Assembly (NCBI GenBank): GCA_023653785.1
Contig: JAMKCH010014301.1
Coordinates: 1-64,000 of the forward strand
DNA: 64,000 bases
Source: Ophioderma brevispina
Taxonomy: Eukaryota > Echinodermata > Ophiuroidea > Amphilepidida > Ophiodermatidae
Direction of reading: 5' to 3'
Under the pieces are notes generated by a model. It had not been told where the DNA came from. It worked only from the letters and a program-made list of their open reading frames with translations, and did not search any database. Position numbers and translations under genes: made by a program. Below, piece by piece: positions 23,572 to 34,190 of the stretch. The number at the start of each line of letters is the position of its first letter. Within the stretch, counting starts at the first letter, position 1.

Positions 23572-23866
23572 GTGTGTGGTCCAGTGGATTGAGCATCCGC
23601 CCGCACTCCAAAGGTCATGGGTTCGAGTCCCACTTTGGCCAACGTGTTGTTCCCTTGAGTAAGGCACTTTACCTCAATGACCTCCTCTCCACCCAGGTGT
23701 ATACATGGTTACCAGCATTATTCCCTTGCTTGAAAGTAATAGACTCGCTGTGCGGGAGGCGTGCGAACCCCCACAGCAAAAATATATGGAGGAGTCTGGC
23801 CCAAACGCTAAGGAAAGTGAGATAGGCACTCAGCGCACGAGCTTGCTCGCACGACGACTTTACTGT
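23572..23866 (+). mobile_element. tRNA-derived SINE with 8-bp TSD
   Basis: A pol III A box (TGGTCCAGTGG, 23577-23587) and B box (GGTTCGAGTCC, 23620-23630) start the element. They are followed by a central block with CTTGAGTAAGGCACTTTACCTC and CACCCAGGTGTATACATGG, which resembles the conserved central domains of tRNA-type SINEs in marine invertebrates. Identical flanks AGAAAACA (23564-23571 and 23867-23874) fit a short target duplication. The head does not fold as a tRNA (no matching acceptor stem), so it is a SINE rather than a tRNA gene. There is no poly(A) tail. Confidence 0.8.
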
Positions 23867-23874
23867 AGAAAACA

Positions 23875-26617
23875 CTTTAAAAGTTAATCACTCAACTTTT
23901 GCTTATTTTTTTGCTCTGTTACAGTGCCATATCTGTAACCATTTTATGTCCTCATGCCTTTACTTGAAACTAGTATACAAACTTCATAAAATGTTTCTTT
24001 TTTCTTACAACATGTTTTTACCATGTTTGGAAGTAAAAATCAACTAGGGGCCCATTTGGTTCACATTTTGGCTTCCACATTCTAAATTTTGCTATGAGCA
24101 AAAAGAACTTGGAATACATCGGTTAATGTAACTGCGATAAGTTACAATACGTTGGTAAAATGCCCTTGGTGCCATTTGGGTCAAACTGAGGACATTCTTT
24201 TGCAGTTGTTTTTACACAGATCACATACATTGTGTGAAATGTTTGCCAATTGCTGTGTTTGCAGGACAACTATGTGTTAGTGACACCAACACATAGCCGT
24301 CCCAAAATATAACAAACACATATTTTTGTAAAGAACTAAACATTGTCTGCTGACAATTATGAGCGTTTTCCTGTAATGCAAGGAACACCTATGGCCATAT
24401 TATGCGACCATGAATGTCCATAAGCACTCTTTGTGAATAGGTCTATTCAAAGTCCTTTTAGGCCCCACTTAGTATCATTAGAGTAAAACAAATGGTAAAA
24501 ACACTTAAAAGTATGTGGTCACATATGCACCGACTAAAAAAAATGAATCTCAATTTAGTAAAATTTTGACTCTTTTCGTGGTCATATTTAACCCTAAAAT
24601 TAGTTGTTTTAGCTCAAATGGCTACATTTATTTTTAGTCGTGCATATTTGACCCCTCTTTTTTAAGTGTGTACATTACTACATTAATTCCAGAGCAAAAT
24701 CTAGAGAGTAATTATCAAACGCTGGACTGATTTAATTCAAACTTTTGAATCGTGCATGTTTTCCATTGTGGAAAGGACCATGATCATATCCATGCACCTT
24801 TAATGACACCAATTGAAAATAGACTTCAGAAATAAGCATTGCTGAAGGCATTTGACAAAACATGCATAGCTGCTTGGTTTAAAATCATGTATTATTGCTT
24901 TTAAGTTATAATTGCTCTTTGGGCGTAACGGTCTGACTCAGAGATTTCCTGAGGGTGTCCGCCTCAAATTTTCTATAGCAAATCATTTTTTTTGCATATA
25001 CATTGCCTGTTCCACACCTAAACACTGTGTGAAATAGCGAAGCTCAATCGATTCCTGCTATACATTAAGTCTGGATCCGGAATTGGTTAGTATCACACAG
25101 TATCCTATTGGTCCTGTCATACTATACACAAATGTTTACATACACTCCAAAACGGAATCCGTTCATCTCAAACTTTGAATGAGCCCTTTTAGGTTACTAT
25201 CTTTCGAGTTGACCTATTTTGTAATTATACACCAAAGACATTAATATTCAAAATCTTTGAGTAAGCCTTTAACAACCAGTGCGCATTATAGAGCAATGAA
25301 AATGAGCCAACTTCTTACGGGACATTGGAAAGGCTGTAAGTTGTGGTGAGGCACTCATCAATATGGGGCAGGTCCACCGTATACATAAAAATGGCAAAAA
25401 TAAATACTAATCATTCAAAAATCAAGTTAATATAGAAAGAGATTAAGAAAATGACTTAAAAAGTGGGCATCATGGAGCCTCTGGGTAGATTTCACAGAGT
25501 GTACAATGCATTGTAAACCCTTCTTAAGTCAAATGCATCGCAAGTAATAGAGATCTCTAACATTACCTTATGATGCTTTGCCTTACGATCGTCCGTACGA
25601 AGGGTGAAATCTTTGTGAAATCCTCCCCCGGCTGCCCTTCTGCTTGTTTTGCTTTTTGACTAATTTACAGAGTACTCAATGACATTTCAACAAAACCATT
25701 ATCCAAAACTTTTAAGTTCCTTTAGTTTAGAAAATACACTTTCATTTTATTAAATGCAATAGTAAAACAGTACAAGCAAATTCTCATCAACCAAATTTGT
25801 TTGACTTAAATTAGATTGACCACATTCAGAGTGGTTTCATTGAAAATCATTTGCTCTAAATATCCCAGACAGACTACTTCAACAATGCTGCTTGGGCAAG
25901 ATCATGATCTCCATATAGGATGCTAATCTTGATGTACTTGTATTGAGAAAAGAAGGGCATGTAATTTTTCATTCCAGCTTTTCAGTACATAATCAATATA
26001 AGGATAGAGTCAAAACAACATAGTGAAGTTCAAGTGGGAAATAAAGACATATTGTCCCACTCTAGAAGCATTATCGTTGAATTGGACATTGCCCTTTAAA
26101 ATAGGTACTAGCATGGTACAAATGTATGCATTTCCTGAATGGTGCAGTGCGAAGGCTCTTGGGGCACCACCACAGGTGCATCAACTGTCCCTAAATCACT
26201 GGGATCTTACTCTAATCAATTAGGTTGGCAGTGATGGTGATAACCATTGGCAGAATGAAAGGTAAGGGATTAGGGGTATGGCTAGTATTGAAGGATAGCT
26301 TATGAAAGAGGTACAAAGGCTATGAAGCTTTGATTAATGTCTAGTGTTGTGCATTTTTGGGATTTTTTTGATTTTCAGTTTGGTATAAATTTGACTAAGC
26401 CTAGTAGTATAAAATTTAGCATTGGTTTTATTTTAAATTCTGCTGTCCGATGTTTTGTTATAAACAACTTTCAATTTAAACAAAGTAATAAAAAAAATTA
26501 TTTCGAATAATAATATTAAAACAATGATTTTTCAACTACACCTTTGAACGACTATGTTCCATGATGACATCAAACTGCCACTGACATATTTGGCATACTG
26601 TAATGACATTATTGAGA
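23875..26617. other. Long non-coding stretch, nothing recognised
   Basis: AT-rich, without repeats shared with the rest of the window and without exon-like frames. The only open frames are about 60 codons and lack signature. Confidence 0.4.
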
Positions 26618-26672
26618 GCCTGCCTGCCTGCCTGCCTTCTTTTGTTTGTTTGTTTGTTCCTTCCTTCCTTTC
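26618..26672 (+). repeat. Compound microsatellite (GCCT, TTTG, TTCC)
   Basis: Tetranucleotide runs of GCCT, then TTTG, then TTCC, follow one another without interruption. Confidence 0.9.
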
Positions 26673-26891
26673 TTAAGAACAAATGCCCATCCCAATTTGA
26701 ATGGGGGAACAGACAAGACAAAGCTAGACAAGCAATACAACATTTTGGTACGATAAAACCTGCCTTAAAGTTGTATCTTTGTCTTGTCTTGTCTGTTTTT
26801 ACTATGCAAGTTTGGATGAGCATTTTATTCTTATCTTTGCTGTTCTTTGCTCATCCCTCTGTGTACTCTTGTGTATTATTGCTGTCACACT

Positions 26892-27045
26892 TATAAATTG
26901 TGATTTGTTTAGGTCTAATAATTGAACTTATACAATCAAACAAGCAAATACAAAAGTAAGTTTGAACACTTGTAAATTGTGATTTGTTTTGGTCTATGAC
27001 CATACAAAATCAAAGAAGCAAATATAACACAAAAGCAAGTTTGGT
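26892..27045 (+). repeat. Tandem duplication of about 80 bp
   Basis: TGTAAATTGTGATTTGTTT/AGGTCTA...AAGCAAATA...AAGTTTG occurs twice in a row with a few substitutions and indels. Confidence 0.75.
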
Positions 27046-27346
27046 AGTTTTAAACATACAAGTTACTGTTTAGTAGCAAATTTTTGTGAGGTTTGTTTTA
27101 GTTTCATACTTTTGTGGTTAATTTCAGACCTGCTAAATTAAAAGACCATCTGACCAATGAGGTGTAGCGGTTTGAAACCATGAATTGCAAAACTGTTCCA
27201 AGCTGCAAACCTCTTGAAAAGTAATACCACCTAAATTATTAGAGTATTTTATAATCTGCAACTTATAAGAGAAGATATCAGTAGCTTCCCACAATGCATT
27301 GCTTCCAATGGAGGGTTTTGTACAGTTACTGATGTGAATCGTAAAG

Positions 27347-27472
27347 CCCATGATATACTTCCAGTCGCATTCGAGCGATTTCTGCGCATGAGCTTCCGTA
27401 ACACTTGATCTTGAGTCAAAATCCAGTATTGCGCACGCCAATTGCTCGCTGCGACTGGAAGTATATCATGGG
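27347..27472. mobile_element. 126-bp MITE with perfect 22-bp inverted ends
   Basis: CCCATGATATACTTCCAGTC... at 27347-27368 is exactly mirrored at 27451-27472. Similarity extends outward by a TAAA/TAAAA word. The right arm of the enclosing foldback (GTGAATCTTTAGAGAC read on the complement) has no insert at the matching point, supporting insertion into the left arm. The target duplication is unclear. Confidence 0.8.
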
Positions 27473-27500
27473 TTTTAGAGATAAAACATGGCTAAATTAA

Positions 27501-27775
27501 AGGTGCTTGTTCCGATTTATGTGTAATGTGTTCTCTACTTGATATAAGAACCTGGCACTTGCACATAAGCCCCATCAAGTACTGTGAGAAACAAACTTGC
27601 AGTTTTGGTGGTAGAAGAAATAATGTATATTGCAAAGCCCTATTCCATACTGTGCTAATATTGATAGTTAACCATTAAAACAGCATTTTTTGGTTTATAT
27701 CTTGGGAATGAAATGGATTTGAGGGGTCAAATTTCAGGACGACAATGAGAAAAATATGGCCTTTCATCTGTTGCA
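27501..27775 (+). repeat. Dispersed repeat R3, copy 1
   Basis: Begins TTAA|AGGTGCTTGTTCCGATTTATG. It matches 33897-34190 and, more weakly, 43385-43700 in order: CATCAAGTA, GGGAAACAAACTTG-type block, CTGTGCTAATAT, GTTAACCATT, TTTATATCTTGG, CAGGACGACAATGAGAA. The start at a TTAA suggests the terminus of a TTAA-targeting element, but no opposite end was found. Confidence 0.8.
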
Positions 27776-28684
27776 TTTTAAGAATGTTTCGTCTCTAAAG
27801 ATTCACATGACTACCTGTACAAAAATCTCCATTGGAAGCAGTGCATTGTGGGAAGCTACTGATATCTTCTCTTGTCTGCAATATGCATAGATTTTCAATC
27901 CCTGACGTTGATGGTGCACCAGAAGATCTCAGATTATACCCAAAACTTAAAGCAAGCCGAAATCTGACCTGTGTAATGTCAAAGTCTACATCTGTCTGCC
28001 TCACTTGTCAGCAGTGATGGTTTACATGGATTATCTAACTTGTGTAGGATCATTTTTTGTAACTTAATAGTGAAATTTGTGGGGGGCCGTTGTTGAAGCT
28101 TAAGACTTCATTGAAGCAATTTCAGAGACAGTTGATCAATTTACCAAGAAACAAACAACATTAATTTCAAGATTGTAATTGGCAAGTCGATAGTCAAAAC
28201 AGATAAATTATTCTATGAACATTCGTTTATTACACAATTAAATATCGTGAAAGGGACGTGTCATGTTATCAAGTTTTATAACAAAACAGCCGAAAGTCTT
28301 ATTATCTTTGAGTTCATGGTGGTATATGTATTATGATAGAATAATACTATACAGTGCAATTCAGTGGCCTTCAGAGTTGTCCAAAATGAGGCAAGTGGCT
28401 TCCCAAGTTACAAAAAAGCAGCAAGTGATATTGAAATGAATGTAGGTCAAAATCACACACAGGTGCCGCATACCGTTAAGGGAACGGTGGAGACTTTAGA
28501 TGGCTGTAAGGAAATCATATAGTCAGGTTCCATTTTACACAGGGAGACACTGTAAGTTGGTTAGGGTTCAAAAGGCTCTCTTACATTAAAAATCAGATTT
28601 TTTGCTGTTTGGGTTACAAGCAAGGCCTATCCTAACTAACCTGAAGCCACCTACTAATGATAAATCGGAAATTTTAGTAATTAC

Positions 28685-28920
28685 TGTTCCATACGGACAC
28701 TTACTACACATGTATATAATTGAATGAGAATCGTATCTTGGATAACAATCTTTTCCTCCTTTTCTGTCAATTCTTAGTTGGAAAAAGTTACTTTATGATG
28801 AAAGTTTGAAACATGGAACACTATAATGAAGCTTTTCATTGATAGGGGGCCTATTCCTTCGCAATTTTATCAAAATTATATTTGTGACGCTATCTGTAAA
28901 TAACTGAGAGTGTCCTTTAA
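28685..28920 (+). repeat. Dispersed repeat R1, copy 3
   Basis: Terminal part of tandem unit 1; matches 1190-1400 and 3505-3715 (ACGGACACTTACTAC, TTGAATGAGAATCGTATCTTGG, CTTTTCTGTCAATTCTT). Confidence 0.8.
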
Positions 28921-29635
28921 AGCAAGCAGAAATCTGACATATGTCATGTCAAAGCTACATCTGTCTGCCATCACTTGTCAGCAATGAGGTTTTACATGGA
29001 TTTTTTTACTCTACTTGTTTGGGGATATTTTTAATTTAATATGAAATTTGTACCATTGTGGAGTCTTAGACTTCATTTGACAAATTTCAGAGAGAATTTT
29101 TCCCCAAGAAACACACAACTTACTTTTAGATTGTACCTGGCAAGTCCAGAATAGTCCAAAACAGATACTTATTCACGAACATCATTTATTAGACAATTAA
29201 ATTCTTGAAAGAGAGGTCCTTTAATATTATCAAGTTTTTTACAAATGAAACTTATTCTTATTATCTTTGAGTTTGTGGTGTTTATGATAGGTTATAAACT
29301 ATGCAGTGCAATTCCAGTGCCTTCAGAATTGTCATCTAAATTAGGCCGTCTTGCTTCCCAAGTTACAAAAACAGCAAGACTTATTGAAATGAATGTAGGT
29401 CAATATCACACATTGCTTTCTTAAAGGTAACTGGTATTACTTAGATATGGCTGTAAGGAACTAAGATAAGTTCATGCTTCCTTGTCAGGGTAGACCACTG
29501 TAATTTTGTTAGTTTCAAAGGCTCTCATTACATTAAAAATCCGAATTTTTGCATGTCTGGTACAAGCAAAGTATCCTAACATAACCTGATCAACCTAATA
29601 AGGAAAAAAAAAAAAAATAAATCAGATTTTGTTAT

Positions 29636-29850
29636 TACTGTCCATACTGACACTTACTACAACATGTAGATAATTGAATGGAGAATCGTATCTTGGAACA
29701 CAATCGTTTTCTTCCTTTTCTGTCAATTCTTCAGTTGGAAAAAGTTACTTATGAGAATTTACAAACATATATTTAACTTTTAAAGCTATTCCTGCAAATT
29801 TCAAATATTGTTGACGCTATCTGATAAATCACTGATAGTGTCTTTAAAAG
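29636..29850 (+). repeat. Dispersed repeat R1, copy 4
   Basis: Terminal part of tandem unit 2; the best-preserved R1 copy by the completeness of its shared blocks. Confidence 0.8.
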
Positions 29851-30465
29851 TCAAAGCAGAAATCTGACATATGTCATGTCAAAGTCTACATCTGTCTGCC
29901 TCACTTGTCAGCAAGAGGTTTTACATGGATTTTTTATCTAACTTGTTTTTGGGATCATTTTTGAATTTAATAGTGAAATTTGTACCATTGTGGAGGCTTA
30001 GACTTTCATTTGGAGCAATTTCAGAGAGAATATTTCCCAAGAAAACAAACAACATTACTTTTAGATTGTAACTGGCAAGTCAGATAGTCAAAACAGATAA
30101 TTATTCACGAACATTCAGTTTATTAGACAATTAATATCTTGAAAGAGAGACTTTATATTATCAAGTTTTTTAACAAATCAACTTATTCTTATTATCTTTG
30201 AGTTTATGGTGTGTATTATGATAGGTATAATACTATGCAGTGCAATTCAGTGGCCTTCAGAAGTTGTCACTAAATGAGCAGTCTTGCTTCCCAAGTTACA
30301 AAAACAGCAAGTGATATTGAAATGAATAGGTCAATAATCACACCTTGCCTTTTCCTAAAGGTAACTGGTATTACTTTAAGAATGCTGTAAGGAAATAAGG
30401 TAAGTTCATGTTCCATTGTCCAGGGGAGACCACTGTAATTTTGTTAGTTTCAAAGGCTCTCATTA

Positions 30466-31339
30466 CTTAGAGCTTGTTAACATGTAGACATTGGCAAATT
30501 GAAAGAGCTGAACGATGCTACATGGAGCCGTCTTTAATAAAAAATATTGTACGGGAGTATAACTTGGAGGAAATTGTACAAAGGTGCTGTCATCCATCAA
30601 TGGTAAAGGTATCTTTAATCCTGTTATTACTGGGTATACCCAAAGGGTTATGAAAACAAGGCAAGAGTATAGGTTGCACACGACCAGACTTGCTACTGCC
30701 CAATTCCAGACAGATTTAAGAATAACAAAACATTGACATTTCTATGGCACCTGAAGGGGGAGGAAATAAGAAGCTGGGTTTCCTGCTTCTCAAGAATTAT
30801 CATGAGAACTTGGTAAATCTGCATTAAGGAAGGGGTGTCAGAATCAAAGAAGCAACCCAGTGGAGAGATTTGGATATAAGATCAGGGACCATGACCTGAG
30901 CTATTTGAATATGTGCAAGGAGTATATTAGTTCTACCTGGTTATGCAACCATTTTACTCGTAAAGAGTAGAAACGTAATATAAGTCTTTAAAGGAATTGA
31001 TGAGAGATGGGAAAATTGGAAGAAAGAAAGAGTAGAAAAAGTAATCTTCCCATACTTGTGTTGATAGTGAAGCAGTGGTGTACTGATCAGGGGTGGGGGT
31101 TCTCCATTGGCTTGAAATATTGGGTTACAGTGGCTTGAAATATCAGGATGAACTGGAATAACATTCAAGTTACATTTTTGTTCCTATTTTTGAGGAATTG
31201 CAACCAACTTGGGATAAATTTGGGCCAAGTTAAGGTAAATTGGACAATTTTTCTTGTGCTTTGCATGCGCTTGGTTCCATTTTGCACTTGTTACAGCAGG
31301 TCACCAGGACGACTAGGGAATTTCGCTCCCTCTGGGTTG
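30466..31339. other. Non-coding stretch, nothing recognised
   Basis: No domain, repeat or splice-bounded exon was noticed; open frames are of 72-77 codons only. Confidence 0.4.
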
Positions 31340-31575
31340 ATTGCCTCGGTATGCCCTTGTGATATTTCCCTTTGGTGCTGATGGTCTCTTTACTTGGTAT
31401 CTTGTCTTTGTCTGAAGTGTGAAGTGACGATGCGTGTGTATGCCCAGTGCCACCTTTCAGTTGCAGTGCACTTGTGCTTTGCCTACGCTCACGCTGAAAA
31501 TCGGTACAATGTATATGACCATGTCGGCTATTTCGTACTTAGAGCTGGACAGAGTATATGTAATTTGTATGAGAA
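31340..31575 (+). repeat. Dispersed repeat shared with 16190-16385
   Basis: Plus-strand counterpart of the minus-strand copy at 16.2 kb. A shared translation block ends in F(I/V)LRAGQ in both copies, suggesting that the source sequence was coding. The source gene is not identified. Confidence 0.6.
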
Positions 31576-31623
31576 ATGAGAACTCTATTCTAAAACTGAA
31601 TTCTTCCTCTTCATGGTTCATGT

Positions 31624-31626
<3 letters not shown>

Positions 31627-31706
<80 letters not shown>
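31627..31706 (+). repeat. Uninterrupted poly(C) tract, 80 nt
   Basis: Eighty consecutive C, followed by an A and a short C-rich tail. It produces artificial poly-proline and poly-glycine frames on the two strands. A tract like this can form i-motif or G-quadruplex structures in vitro, but it is also a place where assembly and base calling are unreliable. Confidence 0.98.
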
Positions 31707-31719
31707 ACCCCCCACACAC

Positions 31720-32183
31720 CACCATGGGAAAGAGTAGCATATTCCCCTCTTCAGAGGGGATGTCATTTGTGGGAAGTGCACCCTCATTTTATTGATGAAG
31801 ATAGATAGATATTCACATGCACCCATAGCCCATTCAAAATTAACAAATACCCTCAAATGAAAAAAGCAACAATCTATTTGTTGTGAAACAAAACAAGCAA
31901 TCTGGATCCAGACAATTAAACGAACACTGACAGCAGCCTATGAGGAACTGAATTTGAAAAATTAAGACAGAATTTCAGAATCAGAAACATTGGGGAGCAT
32001 TCTAAATACTGGTTTCCAACAAAATTGGGTGCATTTTTCTGGAAGAGTCCTTGTGTCTCTTTAAAATCAATCATAAAATTTGTTAAAACTTATATGCTAA
32101 AACGATAATGTGTTTTCCCTATTTTAAAAATGCTGTCAAACTTTATCCCTGCTAAAAAAAGTACTACCGGTAGTAGAATGTTT
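31720..32183. other. Non-coding stretch, nothing recognised
   Basis: Intergenic-like sequence. It ends with a 14-bp perfect palindrome TACTACCGGTAGTA at 32162-32175, just outside the next TTAA element. Confidence 0.5.
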
Positions 32184-32187
32184 TTAA

Positions 32188-32495
32188 AGGTGGGTGACCT
32201 GATCATGGTTCCATTTTTCCTATGATGTCTTCTCCCTCACACATAAAGCATATCACCAAAAATGTCTGCTCACAAACTTTGAGTTCAATTGGTCCAGCCA
32301 TTTGGATAGTAGGAGCAAAATTGTATGCTAAATTGGCCCAGGACAGTGTTAATAAATGTGGTATACCACATTTATTGATGTTTTTGTTCATAATATCAAA
32401 ATGAAATACTTACTGGGCCTAAAATTTTACTGGGATAAAGAGAAAAAAATATGATACCAAAAGCTCAAATTTTATGCAGTATGGGTCAGCCACTT
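32188..32495. mobile_element. TTAA-flanked non-autonomous element, 308 bp
   Basis: TTAA at 32184-32187 and 32496-32499 brackets ends AGGTGGGTGACC and, on the complement of the right end, AAGTGGCTGACC (10 of 12 identical). A TTAA target is characteristic of piggyBac- and Kolobok-type transposons. The element has no coding capacity and contains a 26-bp perfect palindrome at 32351-32376. Confidence 0.65.
32351..32376. repeat. 26-bp perfect palindrome
   Basis: AATAAATGTGGTA followed directly by its exact reverse complement, with no spacer. It lies inside the TTAA element, where it could extrude as a cruciform or be a relic of internal duplication. Confidence 0.95.
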
Positions 32496-32499
32496 TTAA

Positions 32500-33892
32500 A
32501 GGTGCACTCCTGCAAAATGCACCCACACAAAAAATTTAAAAACAGCAAACAAGTTTAAAACTTTGTGTTTTTATACTTTCTTTGCCATAGTGAATATGGT
32601 AAACCTCTGAAACACTCTTCTTAGGTGTTCCACAACTTTTGAAGTTTGATCCTTTTAGCTGTTTAGTGAAGCAGCTTCATACACAATTTGGTCCCAATTA
32701 CCAAATTTTGGAAAAAGCACCAAAGTTGTTATTGATGTGGACTTTGACATGTTCAGTATTACTAGCTATAGACAAACTGAATCATAAGGTTATAACAAGC
32801 AATTTGAAATATTTCTCAGTGTATTTAGCAAAGCATTTTGAAAATTTAACCCTTTACAGAAGTGTACCTTTGACATATTTTATGTGCATCTTGATGACTA
32901 TAACTCATAGACTTATCAAACCATTGACTTTGTTTAATTTCTATATGGAGATGAAGTTTTTTACATATGCGCCTTTCAAGGCAAATGGCACATTTTGAAT
33001 TTTTGACCCTTTATGACCTTTGATCTCAGCCATCTTGGTCAGATATGAAATGTGTCTATATAATATTCAGCGTGTCAATCTGCATATCTGCACTAAATTC
33101 AGTGCATTTACCACAATTTAGTAATTGTTTCACTAAGGGCATTTGCTGTACATGTAACAACTCCGAATTTGACAAAGTTGAAGGTGCCCTCCTTTCAAAT
33201 CGAATGGGAATGCATTGAATGTTGGACAAATTTCAGTATTTTAAGTGATGCAGTACTTAACAGTCTTCCTGAGCTGAATATTGCAACCTTCATTCAAATT
33301 CTTAAAATAAACATGAAGTAGCATACCATAGACACCTTAAAATAATACATGTTACAATATTGATGTATAATCAATTTTTCATTTCAAAAAGTATAAAATT
33401 GAAAGAAAATATCTGTGATTTTTCTTCATTTGACATATGATAATATTTATCAACACATTTCTTGATTTGTTAATGATAATTATCAATCATTGTGATTCAT
33501 ATACTTTTTGTATTAATCCTTTGATAGATATGGTATGATTGCAGCACTCCACACAGCGTGCTGTAGGAGTTATTTGTACTCCCCAATGTATATAAAAATA
33601 AATCACAGAACATGCAAGATGTTCAATTTTAATGGCATTTTTGGGTTAACCTATTCTTTTTTGTACAGGTGTTGAGTTGTGGATCTCATCCATTTGAAGT
33701 GCCTCATCGTTCAATTTCAAGTGTGAATAAATCTAAATGTGTGTCAAGGTTTAGCAAAACTGGATTTCTCATGTAAATTTCGACAGATGACACAAGTCGA
33801 TTTGTAAAGATTTTTCATGAAAAGTACAGTTACCTTGATATAAAAGCACATGCCCATTCAATTTTTGTCCAAAACATTATTTGCAAAACACA
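32500..33892. other. Non-coding stretch, nothing recognised
   Basis: The stretch starts TTAA|AGGTGCACTCC, reminiscent of another TTAA-element end, but no opposite end was found. A 119-codon plus-strand frame (32639-32998) has no recognisable domain or splice context and uses many Phe/Leu/Thr codons, as random AT-rich DNA would. Confidence 0.4.
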
Positions 33893-33896
33893 TTAA

Positions 33897-34190
33897 AGGT
33901 GCTTGTTCCGATTTATGTCTATTGTGTTCTCTACGTGATATAAGAGCCTGGCACTTCAGCATACACCCCATCAAGTACCGTGGGAAACAAACTTGTGGTT
34001 TTGATGTAGAAGCAATAATGCGCATTGCCAAGCCCAATTCAACACTGTGCTAATATTTAGGGTTAACCATTAATTCGGACAGTTTTTGTTTATATCTTGG
34101 CAATGAATGAATTTGAGGGCTGAATTCAGGACGACAATGAGAAGAATACCGTCCTTTTATCTGATATCACAATCGTACCTTTCATGTAAA
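33897..34190 (+). repeat. Dispersed repeat R3, copy 2
   Basis: Begins TTAA|AGGTGCTTGTTCCG at 33893-33910, exactly as copy 1 does, and stays colinear to CAATGAGAA-AATA-GGCCTTT-type sequence. The shared abrupt start supports a real element end. Confidence 0.8.

Larger units (their letters stand above)
27255..27892. mobile_element. Foldback element with nested MITE and repeat R3
   Basis: The left arm (27255-27341) contains AGAGAAGATATCAGTAGCTT and CCCACAATGCATTGCTTCC. The right arm (27797-27892) is its reverse complement with few changes. Between them lie a nested 126-bp MITE (27347-27472) and a copy of repeat R3 (27501-27775). The right arm lacks the MITE and so acts as an empty-site reference for the left arm. 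No target duplication was resolved for the outer element. Confidence 0.65.
27955..30465 (+). repeat. Three-unit tandem array, unit about 0.95 kb
   Basis: Units start near 27955, 28921 and 29846; the third is cut short at about 30465. Each opens with AAATCTGAC-T-TGTCATGTCAAAG and runs through a long colinear match (ACTTGTCAGCA, GGTTTTACATGGATT, CAGTGGCCTTCAGA, GTAGGTCA-ATCACAC). Units 1 and 2 end with repeat R1. Copies differ by very frequent single-base insertions and deletions, many in homopolymers, far more than by substitutions. No ORF is preserved. Confidence 0.85.

Noticed and set aside
23572..23645. tRNA gene
   Set aside because: A and B boxes are present but acceptor and anticodon stems do not pair, and the sequence continues into a SINE body with flanking duplication.
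31434..31808. 124-codon frame with poly-proline and the opposite poly-glycine frames
   Set aside because: They are translations of the 80-nt poly(C) tract and have no other coding evidence.
32639..32998. 119-codon plus-strand frame, one of the longest in the window
   Set aside because: No recognisable motif, no good splice borders, and composition expected for AT-rich random sequence.
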